Below, one piece after another: positions 1 to 8,292 of a stretch of DNA of 27,528 bases. The notes below the pieces were generated by a model. The model was not told where the DNA came from. It ran no database searches and worked only from the letters and a program-made list of their open reading frames with translations. The stretch is taken from positions 1-27,528 of the forward strand of contig CAZBWV010000072.1 in assembly GCA_964495805.1 (NCBI GenBank), in the 5' to 3' direction. Source of the DNA: JALXCH01 sp964495805 (lineage in GTDB: Bacteria; Calditrichota; Calditrichia; RBG-13-44-9). Position numbers and translations under genes: made by a program. Every line of letters begins with the position of its first letter. The stretch's first letter is position 1.

Positions 1-1095
1 ATGCCGATTATCGACAAGCAAACCATTCGGGAAAATCTGGAGGCGATTTCCACGCAGGCATACCGGGGGAAGCGGGTCCAATACAACACCGGTGGCTCCA
101 CGGGAGTGCCCATGCAGTTCTACCTGCCCCGACATGTGGAAAAGTCCCGGGCAGCAGCGGCCGCTTTACGCGGATATGGCTGGTGGGGATATCGCCCCGG
201 ACTGCCCATGGCTTACTTCTGGAGCTCACCTATCGATACTGCCCGGGAAGTTTCCTTGAAACAGAGAATGTACCGCTTTTTTGCCCGCGAACATTACTTC
301 GATGCCTATCGAATCTCCGAGAGCTTGTTGAACGAAATGGTGTTTCTCATGCGCCATCGTCCCGGAGTATTCCTGAAAGGTTATCCCTCCTCCCTGACAA
401 TTTTAGCCCGTTTTATAGTGGAACATCAGCTCACCGTTCCCTCCCCGGGCGCCGTGTTTACCACTGGCGAAACCCTTTTCCCGGAACAGCGAGAACTGAT
501 GGAACAGGCATTTCACACATCGGTGGTGGATTTTTACGGAAACCGCGAAACCAATGCCATCATCTTTCAGTGCCCCGATTCCGGGCTCTACCATGTGAAT
601 GACGAGGATGTGTTGGTGGAAGTTGAACCGTTGAAAGAGCAACCGAATTCCCGGCTGGGGGAACTGATTATTACCGATCTGGTCAATTATGCTACCCCCT
701 TTATTCGCTACCGAACTGGCGATCTGGTGGAATTAGGTGGAGAAACGTGCACCTGCGGAAGGGGATTGCACACGATTCGTAAGATTGTCGGGCGAACCAA
801 CCAAATGATCCGTTTGAAAAACGGCCGATTGATTATTCCCAGCATCTTCCCCCATTATTTTAAAGACCTGCCTGGTGTACAACAATTCCGGGTGGTGCAG
901 GAAGATTCTGCCCACATTCGTCTGGAACTGGTGGTACCGGAGGGCGATAAGAAGAAGCTGGAAAAGAAAATCCTTTCTGGTCTTCGCCCCATTCTGGGTG
1001 AAGGGATTACCCTGAGCATTGACTATCGGGAAGAAATTCCCCCTTTAAAATCCGGAAAAATTAGTTATGTGTTAATAAAACAAAACACCCCATAA
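1..1095 (+). CDS. PaaK/CapK-type adenylate-forming ligase, 5'-truncated by the window edge
   Basis: Member of the phenylacetate-CoA ligase/CapK/coenzyme F390 synthetase-like group of adenylate-forming enzymes, which activate a carboxylate with ATP. Visible motifs in the 364 residues: P-loop NTGGSTGVP (about 29-37), an FYGNRE segment matching the family YGxxE motif (about 179), RYRTGD (about 237), a Cys pair CTCGRG, and a C-terminal SGKISYV that fits the A10 lysine loop. The family usually has about 430-450 residues. Alignment by eye with the next gene puts residue 1 here near its residue 78, so about 77 N-terminal residues should lie upstream of base 1 and the ATG at base 1 is probably internal. 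It is followed 14 bp later by a second gene of the same family. In polysaccharide clusters such CapK-like proteins are common but their substrates are mostly unknown. Function beyond the family is not claimed. Confidence 0.85.
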   Translation: MPIIDKQTIRENLEAISTQAYRGKRVQYNTGGSTGVPMQFYLPRHVEKSRAAAAALRGYGWWGYRPGLPMAYFWSSPIDTAREVSLKQRMYRFFAREHYFDAYRISESLLNEMVFLMRHRPGVFLKGYPSSLTILARFIVEHQLTVPSPGAVFTTGETLFPEQRELMEQAFHTSVVDFYGNRETNAIIFQCPDSGLYHVNDEDVLVEVEPLKEQPNSRLGELIITDLVNYATPFIRYRTGDLVELGGETCTCGRGLHTIRKIVGRTNQMIRLKNGRLIIPSIFPHYFKDLPGVQQFRVVQEDSAHIRLELVVPEGDKKKLEKKILSGLRPILGEGITLSIDYREEIPPLKSGKISYVLIKQNTP

Positions 1096-1109
1096 ATTTT
1101 CGAGCATTT

Positions 1110-2471
1110 ATGAAATTACCGTCCGTACTTCGTTCTGTTCGTTACCGTAAATTGTTGACCCGAATCCGACAACTGGAGCAATTCCGGCAACAGTCGCCGG
1201 AAGAAATTCGAACATACCAGTGGACTCGGGTGCAGGAGATAGTGGATTATGCCTATCGCTATGTACCTTTTTACCGGCAATTATATCATCAGGTAGGTTA
1301 TTTGCCGGGGGATTTAAAGAGCTGGGATGATTTTCGCAACCTGCCAACGATTCATCGAGAAATGTTTATGGCCACACCGGAAGCGGATTTACTTACCGAG
1401 TTGTTTCATGAACAGGAATACGCCACCGAAGACGCTACGTCCGGCACCACCGGAAAACCGTTTCTGTTTTACAAGGACAAACGTCTGGTGGAGCGAGAAT
1501 TTCTGCTTTACAATTACCAGAAACTGCTTCTGGGATGGGTCCCCGGCGAGCGGGAACTCTTTGTTAAAGGGCGCATCGAGCAGGAAGGGAAGGAGGATCA
1601 TCTGATTTTTCGGGAGGACAATCAGACCTTTCGATTGAACGGATTTCGCATTTCGCGGGAGGTGATCAGACAGTTGGCTGGCTTTATCCGCCGGCAAAAA
1701 ATTCAGCTCATCTACGGGTATCCCACTCCCATCCGGCAACTTTGCCATTTTGCCCGGGAAGAAGGGGTGGAAATTCGGGTGAAGCTGATTATTACCATGG
1801 GGGAGGTGCTTACCGATTCCATGCGTCAACAAATGGAAGATTGTTTTGGCGCCAGCGTGTACCAGCTTTATGGTGCCGCCGAAGCCATGCACATGGCACA
1901 TGAATGTCCCCGCCGTAACGGCCTGCATGTGGATGCCGAACGGTATTTACTGGAAATTCGCCGTCGGCGCCAACCTTACACCGGAAGCGGTTCCCTGCTG
2001 ATCACGGACATGATGAACCGGGTGATGCCACTCATCCGCTACGAAATTGGCGACCATGTTCAGTTCGCCGATCAACCGTGCGATTGTGGCGATCGTACGC
2101 CACTCATCCGGAGTATCTCGGGCAAACGGGCAGAGATTTTTCGAACCCCATCCGGTAAGGAGTTAAATCTGCATATTTTACTGGATGATATCTTTGCCGA
2201 TTTAAACCAGGAACTGGCCTCCTTTCGATTGATTGTTCAGAATAAACGCCAGATGGAACTGTTACTGGTTCCGGCGCAAAAAAACGATTCTTCCCTCTGG
2301 AAACAGGCTGTTGCCCGCTTGCAGGAGTACCTGGGTGAGGACGTGCACATTCAATTTAAACTGGTGGATCGGCTGGAACCCACTCCCGCCGGAAAAAATC
2401 GGAGTATCGTGGTCAGGTCTGCAAGCACAAAAAAATCGAATAAACGATCGAAAACGAAACGACGGAAATAG
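1110..2471 (+). CDS. PaaK/CapK-type adenylate-forming ligase, full length
   Basis: Complete 453-residue member of the same family as the preceding gene and probably a diverged tandem paralogue. Motifs: TSGTTGKP P-loop at 110-117, LYGAAE near 254, RYEIGD near 314, Cys pair CDCGD just after it, and AGKNRS near the C-terminus at the position of the catalytic A10 lysine. The N-terminal segment rich in Tyr and Arg (about 35-60, including YVPFYRQLY) is typical of the family. The C-terminus ends in a basic tail of Lys and Arg. The ATG follows 14 bp after the previous stop with no good Shine-Dalgarno, which suggests coupling to the upstream gene. The gene ends in TAG, and the next gene's ribosome-binding GGAG starts on the last base of that stop. 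Carboxylate activation for glycan decoration is plausible, but the substrate is unknown. Confidence 0.87.
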   Translation: MKLPSVLRSVRYRKLLTRIRQLEQFRQQSPEEIRTYQWTRVQEIVDYAYRYVPFYRQLYHQVGYLPGDLKSWDDFRNLPTIHREMFMATPEADLLTELFHEQEYATEDATSGTTGKPFLFYKDKRLVEREFLLYNYQKLLLGWVPGERELFVKGRIEQEGKEDHLIFREDNQTFRLNGFRISREVIRQLAGFIRRQKIQLIYGYPTPIRQLCHFAREEGVEIRVKLIITMGEVLTDSMRQQMEDCFGASVYQLYGAAEAMHMAHECPRRNGLHVDAERYLLEIRRRRQPYTGSGSLLITDMMNRVMPLIRYEIGDHVQFADQPCDCGDRTPLIRSISGKRAEIFRTPSGKELNLHILLDDIFADLNQELASFRLIVQNKRQMELLLVPAQKNDSSLWKQAVARLQEYLGEDVHIQFKLVDRLEPTPAGKNRSIVVRSASTKKSNKRSKTKRRK

Positions 2472-2480
2472 GAGTACCGG

Positions 2481-3941
2481 TTGGGATTTGACCTGAGAAA
2501 ATTTCTAAAAAATATTTCCTACCTGTATGGAGTGAATATCCTCTCCAGCGGAATTCTGTTTGTTCAGGGGGTTATCCTGATTCGGTACCTGGGCAGCGAA
2601 AATTACGGGATGTGGAGTATTGCCCGGTCGCTGCCGGGAATGATTTACATCCTTGCCGATCTGGGAGTGAACAGCCTGATTTTACGCGAAATTGCTCACG
2701 ATCCGACCCGAGAGAATATCGAGAAGCATTTTGGCAATACGTTGTTCCTGAAACTGTTTCTTTCTCTGGGATTTTTACTGGTGGTGGTGGGACTGACTTT
2801 TGTCCTCCGTTATCCTGCCAGGGTTCGGCTGCTGATCGGAATTTCCACCGTATCCTACATTGCCATCACTTTTGCTGAGGTGGTCATTATTCTGTTTAAA
2901 GCGCGGGAGAATTTTAAGTGGCAGGCGGTGTACACCCTGTTGCAAACACTGGGCATTTTCATAATTGTAGTAGCGCATGTGCTGCTAAAGAGCGGGGTGG
3001 TGGCTATTCTGGCGACGGTGGCGGCTTACCAGGTGTTACTTTTTGTGGTGTTTTTTCTGGCTGCCTGGCGCTTTTTCCGTTTTCGCTGGAAATATGTGAA
3101 GGGTCTCCCATTCCAGATTCAACTCATCCGGCGGGCGTTTCCCTTTGCGCTAATTGGCATTATGACCAATTTTTTCTACGAAGTGGACACAGTGATGCTC
3201 TCCAAAATGGCTACGTACCAGGAGGTGGGTGTGTTTAACGCAGCCAATCGGCTGATTCACGCCTTTTTGATGTTCCCCATGTTTCTGGGACAGGTGCTGT
3301 TCCCCACGCTTTCCTTTTTATACCGCCAACGCCGGCAGGAATTTCTGAATCTGGTGCTGCAGATGGAAAAGTATGTTATTCTCATTTCCTTTCCTCTGGC
3401 GTTCCTGTTTTATCGATATGCCGGTTTTATTGTGCATCTGCTTTTCGGAGAAAAATATGCGGGTTCGGTGGTTCCCCTTCAGGTGTTAACCTTTTCGCTG
3501 CTGTTTTACTTCCTTTCTGTAACGTTTACGGTGGGGTTAAACGCAGCACACTTCGAGAAGCGGGTGGCGGGCATAATTTCCGCTGCGGCGCTGGTTAAAA
3601 TTGGGCTGAATGCTCTGCTCATTCCGCGTCTCGCCTCGGTGGGCGCCAGCTGGGGAGTGGTTGGCGGAGAGTTTACCCTGGCTGCAGGTTCGGCGTTCTT
3701 TTTTCTGAAAGGATTCCAATATCGCTTGCATCCGCTGACCTGGGTGCGTTATGCGCTGGTCATAGCACCGTTGTTGCTGTTCTTCTGGCCAATGTCCGGC
3801 TGGACGGGAGTGGCGCGAAGCGTCATCATCCTGCTGATTTACCTGGTACTGGCTTTTCGTACCAGCCTGCTCTCCCGCTACGAATTGCACCGACTGCGGG
3901 AGCAGTTGTTCGCTCCAAAATCGGAGAAACAGGAGAAATAG
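2481..3941 (+). CDS. Wzx-like polysaccharide flippase (MATE/MOP superfamily)
   Basis: A 486-residue, strongly hydrophobic protein with about 12 or more membrane segments. The N-terminal pattern (ILSSGILFVQGVILIRYLG, then YGMWSIARSLPG, then DLGVNSLILREI) is typical of the polysaccharide biosynthesis/flippase family that moves lipid-linked repeat units to the outer face of the inner membrane. The C-terminal cytoplasmic tail is charged. Start chosen is TTG at 2481: GGAG at 2471-2474 sits 6 bp upstream, whereas the next internal ATG would delete the first conserved segment. The gene lies between the CapK-like pair and two glycosyltransferases, as expected for an exopolysaccharide or O-antigen locus. 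Assignment to Wzx rather than another MOP branch rests on context and overall pattern. Confidence 0.88.
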   Translation: MGFDLRKFLKNISYLYGVNILSSGILFVQGVILIRYLGSENYGMWSIARSLPGMIYILADLGVNSLILREIAHDPTRENIEKHFGNTLFLKLFLSLGFLLVVVGLTFVLRYPARVRLLIGISTVSYIAITFAEVVIILFKARENFKWQAVYTLLQTLGIFIIVVAHVLLKSGVVAILATVAAYQVLLFVVFFLAAWRFFRFRWKYVKGLPFQIQLIRRAFPFALIGIMTNFFYEVDTVMLSKMATYQEVGVFNAANRLIHAFLMFPMFLGQVLFPTLSFLYRQRRQEFLNLVLQMEKYVILISFPLAFLFYRYAGFIVHLLFGEKYAGSVVPLQVLTFSLLFYFLSVTFTVGLNAAHFEKRVAGIISAAALVKIGLNALLIPRLASVGASWGVVGGEFTLAAGSAFFFLKGFQYRLHPLTWVRYALVIAPLLLFFWPMSGWTGVARSVIILLIYLVLAFRTSLLSRYELHRLREQLFAPKSEKQEK

Positions 3942-4189
3942 CCAATCGATGGGCTTTGTAATACCAAAGCAACCCGTGACGATGGAGCCATCGGTTCCCG
4001 TTTGCAAGAGGGGGGAAATTGCCCTTTCCGGGTAAACGGTAGCGACCGAACAAATGTTGCATCTTTCTTTGCAGTGGTTTGCGTTTTTTCCCAGTTCGCC
4101 GGGCAAGGTAAAACGGAATTCTTCCGGAACCCTGACGGATCACAGCAAACCCACACCCTGCAAACCCTGTTACCATAAAGGCACTGCCA
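3942..4189. other. Hairpin-rich 248-bp intergenic segment
   Basis: No convincing gene lies here. Self-complementary elements visible on the plus strand: GCTTTG/CAAAGC (3953-3958 with 3965-3970), CGATG/CATCG with a GAGC loop (3980-3993), GGAAA/TTTCC (4014-4018 with 4025-4029) nested inside CCGTTT/AAACGG (3998-4003 with 4034-4039), and CGGT/ACCG (4037-4048). The last two share bases 4037-4039, so they cannot form together. No U-run follows any of them, so this is not an ordinary intrinsic terminator. It could be an RNA leader of the downstream glycosyltransferase or a decayed gene. I do not recognise a known riboswitch family. Confidence 0.45.
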
Positions 4190-5458
4190 TTGAACCGATT
4201 ACCCATTCTGTTCATTACTCATCAGTTTCCTGAATCTGGAGGGCGGCGGCCGGAGAAGCTGGTGAAATACCTGCCACAATACGGAATTCAACCGGTGGTA
4301 CTCACCACTTCCTATCTGGATGAGGTGGCCAGCGAGGTGCTGCATCAGGAGTTTGCTGCTGATTTACCCATTTACCGCGTGCACAGTTTACCGGTTGATC
4401 CGTTTCGGGTGCTGGGGAAACTGCTACACCTGCCCGCGCTGGCAAACTGGTTGCAGCGTTTCTTTCTCTTTCCGGATTTTTACGCACATCTGATACCGGC
4501 AATGGTATGGCGGGGCTGGCAGCTAATTCGCCAGGGGAAGGTGAAGGCGATTTTTTCCACCTCGCCACCGGAGAGCATGCATCTGGTGGGGTGGCTGCTT
4601 CACCAATTGAGCGGACTCCCCTGGATCAGTGACTACCGCGATTTGTGGACGACCAAGCAAATTACCTTTCGGCCGGCAACTGCTGTGCACCGAAAAATGG
4701 CGCAGAGGCTGGAACAGAAGTTCCTGAACGAAGCAACCGCAATCATTGCTAACACCACCCGAAACAGTCAGATTTACCAGCACCAGTTTGGTGTGGAAGC
4801 CTCCCGCATTCATGTAATCACAAACGGTTTCGACCCGGCCGATAATCCCAATCCCTTACCGGCAGGTAATGTCGATTCCCCTACGCTGGTGCTGGGGTAT
4901 CTGGGATACCTGGACAAGGACGGATTTCCGGTGTGGGAAACGCTGCACCTGTTACGGGAGTTGCGGGAGGAGGGGATTCCCCTTCGGCTTCGGGTGGTGG
5001 GTTACATTTCCCCGGCAGGTTTGCAGCGGATGGAGCAATTAGGGTATCGGGATTGGGTGGAGTATCTTCCCCAGATGCCTAATTTTCGGGCAGTGCCCCT
5101 GCTGCAAGCCAGTGCCGACATGATGCTGGTGCTGCTGTATGAAACGCCATACAGCACCGCCATTGTACCACTGAAGACGTACAGCTATCTGGTTATGCGC
5201 CGTCGGATTCTGGCGGTGGCGCCGGAAAAGGGGGAACTGGCGAATATTTTACAGGTAACCCGGCTGGGTCGGGCGATTTCCCTGCAACATCCCCGGGCGA
5301 TTCAGGACGAAATTCGCAGGGCGTTTCGGGAGAAACAGCGCACAGGCAGAGTGTCCGCTACTCCCGACGAAGCAAAACTGGCACAATACAACATCCTCAC
5401 GCTCACCCGCCGGGTTGCCAATGTGATCCGTACCGCTGTGCAGGGCACGCACGGGTAA
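4190..5458 (+). CDS. Glycosyltransferase, GT4-like (group 1)
   Basis: A 422-residue protein with the two-Rossmann-domain pattern of GT-B enzymes: an N-terminal donor/acceptor half starting ILFITHQFP with SGG and a later SDYRDLWT segment near 150, and a C-terminal half with VLGYLGYLDKDG near 235 and a sugar-nucleotide site near VPLKTYSYL. In relatives the last segment often reads K-x-(F/Y)-E-Y-L; here the Glu is Ser, so the donor-site acid may be altered. Start is TTG at 4190, with AAGG at 4178-4181 about 8 bp upstream. No other start in frame keeps the N-terminal beta strand. It transfers a sugar in the glycan assembly pathway of this cluster; donor and acceptor cannot be read from the sequence. 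Confidence 0.85.
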   Translation: MNRLPILFITHQFPESGGRRPEKLVKYLPQYGIQPVVLTTSYLDEVASEVLHQEFAADLPIYRVHSLPVDPFRVLGKLLHLPALANWLQRFFLFPDFYAHLIPAMVWRGWQLIRQGKVKAIFSTSPPESMHLVGWLLHQLSGLPWISDYRDLWTTKQITFRPATAVHRKMAQRLEQKFLNEATAIIANTTRNSQIYQHQFGVEASRIHVITNGFDPADNPNPLPAGNVDSPTLVLGYLGYLDKDGFPVWETLHLLRELREEGIPLRLRVVGYISPAGLQRMEQLGYRDWVEYLPQMPNFRAVPLLQASADMMLVLLYETPYSTAIVPLKTYSYLVMRRRILAVAPEKGELANILQVTRLGRAISLQHPRAIQDEIRRAFREKQRTGRVSATPDEAKLAQYNILTLTRRVANVIRTAVQGTHG

Positions 5459-5492
5459 CGCCGGACGGAAGCACCATCAAAAGAAAGGCAAA

Positions 5493-6608
5493 ATGAGAAA
5501 AATTCGAATCCTGCATCTGCGTTCCGCCACCGGGCAGGGTGGGGGACCGGAAAAAACCATTCTGAACTCCCCGCGGTACCTGGATACCCGGGCGTTTGAA
5601 ATGGGGATTATCTACCTGAAAAAGAAAGACGACCGGCAGTTTGCCCTGACGGAAAAAGCCACACAAATGGGGCTGAAACACTTTTTTGTGGTGGAAGAGG
5701 GGAGCCAGTTCGACCGGCAAGCCATGACGCAGGTGAAACAACTGGTGCAGGAATGGAAGGCAGATGTTTTACACACCCACGGGTACAAATCGGACTGGTG
5801 GGGATGGCTGCTCCGCCGACAAATACCTGGCTTGAAGCTGGTAACCACAGTGCACGGCTGGACGGTGATGCAGACCCTGCGGGAACGGTTCTACTACCAG
5901 GCAGGGAAACTGCCGCTTTATTTCTTCGATTTCATCATTGCGGTGAGCCCGGATATTGTGGAGGCGCTCAGGAAAATTCGGGTGCCCGCCCGTAAAATGG
6001 AGCTTATCTGGAACGCCATCGATACCCGGGAGTTCGTGCGAGAGCTGCCACCCAAACAGGAAGGTTCCCTAACCATTGGGTACATCGGGCGGCTAAGTCG
6101 CGAAAAACGGGTGGAAGATTTGCTGCGTGCATTTGCCCGGTTGCGGGATCGACCCCGTTTTGAGCGGTTAATCGTTGCCGGGGAGGGTCCTCTGCGTCAG
6201 GAGCTGGAACAATTAGCCCGCACGCTGCGGGTTGACGATGCAGTGCAGTTTGCGGGGCATGTGGACCCACGCTGGTTTTTTAATCGGGTGGATGTGTTTG
6301 TCAATCCATCCCTGAAGGAAGGTTTGCCCAATACCATTCTGGAGGCCATGTCCATGGAGACGCTGGTGATTGCCACCCAGGTGGGAGGGGTTGGCTGGCT
6401 GGTTCGCAACGGAGAAACCGGGCTGGTGATTCCCACTGAACGACCGGAGGCTATTCGCCAGGCACTGGAACAGGTGGGTGCCAATCCCTCGCTTCGCCTG
6501 CGTCTCGTGCAAAATGCCCGGCAGTTTGTGGCGGAACATCACGACTTTTCCCGCCGCATGCGCCGGGTGGAAGCAATTTATCGGAGAGTGGTGGGGGAGC
6601 AGGAATAA
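5493..6608 (+). CDS. Glycosyltransferase, GT4 (group 1)
   Basis: A 371-residue GT-B enzyme. N-terminus ILHLRSATGQGGGPEK is the usual first strand and glycine-rich loop. HTHGYKSD (about 95) and a VTTVHGW segment follow. The C-terminal domain opens with IGYIGRLSREKR (about 198) and carries the EGLPNTILEAMSM segment (about 275-287), whose two glutamates form the E-x7-E donor-binding motif. Length is normal for GT4. The ATG at 5493 has an AAAGG-type ribosome site about 6 bp upstream. The gene starts 34 bp after the previous glycosyltransferase and is followed at 21 bp by the beta-helix gene, so these three are probably one transcript. Sugar specificity is unknown. Confidence 0.9.
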   Translation: MRKIRILHLRSATGQGGGPEKTILNSPRYLDTRAFEMGIIYLKKKDDRQFALTEKATQMGLKHFFVVEEGSQFDRQAMTQVKQLVQEWKADVLHTHGYKSDWWGWLLRRQIPGLKLVTTVHGWTVMQTLRERFYYQAGKLPLYFFDFIIAVSPDIVEALRKIRVPARKMELIWNAIDTREFVRELPPKQEGSLTIGYIGRLSREKRVEDLLRAFARLRDRPRFERLIVAGEGPLRQELEQLARTLRVDDAVQFAGHVDPRWFFNRVDVFVNPSLKEGLPNTILEAMSMETLVIATQVGGVGWLVRNGETGLVIPTERPEAIRQALEQVGANPSLRLRLVQNARQFVAEHHDFSRRMRRVEAIYRRVVGEQE

Positions 6609-6629
6609 AACGGTCGAAAGGAGGAGAAC

Positions 6630-8009
6630 ATGAAGGTGGATATTATCCCCAGGATTCTTCTCCCCTGGATAGTGGTATTTTTTGGGGTTCTGTTGCTCTG
6701 GGAATGCCGGACCAATCGGGCATCCCTGAATACGGTTCGATATTACTATGTGGCACCAACGGGGGATGATGCGAATCCGGGGAGTTCTCAGGCACCGTTT
6801 CGGACCATTCAACGGGGACTTCAGGCTGCACAGCCTGGCGATACCGTCTGGGTGGAAGATGGTGTTTATTCGGAGGTCATCAGCTTTCCGCGCGACGGCG
6901 AACCCAACCGACCCATTGTGTTAAAAAGTATTCGCAAAGAAGGGGCGGTGCTGGACGGAACATCCGTCTCGGTACCGAACTGGAACGGGCTTATTAATGT
7001 TCTAAATCGGAAATATGTTGTGGTGGAAGGGTTTCTGGTACGCAACAGCTCACAACGGGGCATCTGGGTGAAAGGGGAGAACGAACAGAGTCACGACGTC
7101 TCTCTCCGGAACTGTCGAACCCTCAATACGGTGCTATCGGGCATTGCCGTCGAATACACCTCCCGGCTGGTTCTGGAAAACTGTCAGGCCTCTTTTGCCG
7201 GTGAGGGTTATGCCGGTTTCTATCTTTACCGGAACCGGGATGTAAGCATTCTGGAATGCCTTGCCGATCACAATGGCGGGGCGGGTGGCGGATTGGCACA
7301 GGGATTTGTCTTCCTGGAAGGAGAAAATTATCTGGTGAAAAATTGCATTTCCCGTTCGAATGCGCGGGACGGTTTCGATATTGGAGGGGATGCCACCGGA
7401 ACCCAACAGATTACCCTGGAAGGATGTTTCTCTTTCGATAACGGAGAAGATGGCTTTGGTGTGAATTCGTACGCAGCGCAGGTACGTTTTATCCGGTGTG
7501 TCGGATATCGAAACGCCTCCAACGGATTTAACATTTACCAGGGAGCATCCCGGGTGGAAGTAATCAATTGCACGCTGGTGGGCGGTGAACACTATTTCTG
7601 GATCGATGGCTCAGACGACCCGGCGCATCCGGTAGAAGATGTGCGTGTGCGCAATTGCATCGGTTATGGGGCTGAAAATCGCGGGATAATCACCATCCAG
7701 GCATTTCAGAATATTTCCTTCGATTACAACTGCTGGACGGGTGAATATTCCGGATACGGTGAGTTCTGCCTGTGGAATATGGGTCCGGAGGAAATTGCAC
7801 TCAGCTATTCCGATGTGGGAAGCCAGGGGAATTGGTTTCGCCTTTTGCAACAGGGAGAACATTCCTTTAGCAAAGATCCGCGATTTGTGAATCCTGCCGG
7901 TGCTAATTTCCGCCTGCGTGCCAATTCCCCCTGTATTGACGCAGGTACGGATGTGGGATTACCCTACCATGGTAAAGCGCCGGACATGGGAGCGTTTGAG
8001 TATCCGTAG
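6630..8009 (+). CDS. Exported right-handed parallel beta-helix protein (DUF1565-like)
   Basis: A 459-residue protein with a hydrophobic N-terminal segment (about 8-24) that acts as signal peptide or membrane anchor. The Cys at about 26 follows Leu-Trp-Glu, which is not a good lipobox. The mature part starts YYYVAPTGDDANPGS followed by PFRTIQRGLQAAQPGDTV, the hallmark of DUF1565-type beta-helix proteins. Repeated coils with turn Asn, Cys and Gly residues run through 80-400. The C-terminus holds NSPCIDAGTD and a PDMGAFEYP ending often seen in secreted beta-helix proteins. The start has a strong AAAGGAGGAG site. A role as polysaccharide lyase, epimerase or glycan-binding protein is suggested by fold and context, but no catalytic residues could be assigned. 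A G-rich repeat begins directly after the stop codon. Confidence 0.85.
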   Translation: MKVDIIPRILLPWIVVFFGVLLLWECRTNRASLNTVRYYYVAPTGDDANPGSSQAPFRTIQRGLQAAQPGDTVWVEDGVYSEVISFPRDGEPNRPIVLKSIRKEGAVLDGTSVSVPNWNGLINVLNRKYVVVEGFLVRNSSQRGIWVKGENEQSHDVSLRNCRTLNTVLSGIAVEYTSRLVLENCQASFAGEGYAGFYLYRNRDVSILECLADHNGGAGGGLAQGFVFLEGENYLVKNCISRSNARDGFDIGGDATGTQQITLEGCFSFDNGEDGFGVNSYAAQVRFIRCVGYRNASNGFNIYQGASRVEVINCTLVGGEHYFWIDGSDDPAHPVEDVRVRNCIGYGAENRGIITIQAFQNISFDYNCWTGEYSGYGEFCLWNMGPEEIALSYSDVGSQGNWFRLLQQGEHSFSKDPRFVNPAGANFRLRANSPCIDAGTDVGLPYHGKAPDMGAFEYP

Positions 8010-8292
8010 GAAGAAAGAAAGGGGGAAGGGGAAGTAAGGGAAATAGGGGGGGATAAGGGGGATAGGGGAAATAGGGGATATAGGGGAGATAGGGGGAGTA
8101 GTGGAAATAAGAGTGATGCGTTTTGTGAAAAATAGGTAGGAAAACCGGGGTAGCCAGATTTTGATGAAAACGCGGAAATGAAGGCGACATCCATTCCCTG
8201 TATTGTCCGTGTTTTCAGGGGCTGTTGAGTTATTCGCGGCGTTGGTGGTAGCATAGTGAAGTGGTATTCAATGAAAGGAAAATGGACGTAGC
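8010..8292. other. Intergenic stretch: G-rich repeat, then asnB leader
   Basis: This 283-bp gap holds the G-rich tandem repeat (8021-8119) and then about 170 bp of ordinary sequence leading to asnB. GCGTTTT (8118-8124) and AAAACGC (8165-8171) form a 7-bp inverted repeat in that leader. No intrinsic terminator with a U-run is visible after the beta-helix gene, and no strong promoter could be picked. The minus-strand reading frames over the repeat are Pro/Tyr/Leu-rich translations of low-complexity DNA and are not called. Confidence 0.6.
8021..8119 (+). repeat. G-rich tandem repeat, copy A
   Basis: Nine runs of three or more G, mostly spaced by ATA, AAATA, ATATA or AGATA, giving an imperfect GGGGATA/GGGGAAATA unit. 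It starts 11 bp after the TAG of the beta-helix gene on that gene's coding strand and ends with GTGATGC (8113-8119). The G-run spacing satisfies the usual rule for a four-tetrad G-quadruplex in several registers. A second copy in opposite orientation lies at 10246-10320 and a short third at 10941-10963. Confidence 0.85.

Noticed and set aside
3826..4215. Minus-strand 129-codon frame covering the flippase-glycosyltransferase gap
   Set aside because: It overlaps the flippase 3' end and the glycosyltransferase start in antisense, has no good ribosome site and no recognisable domain; the basic composition is typical of a shadow frame.
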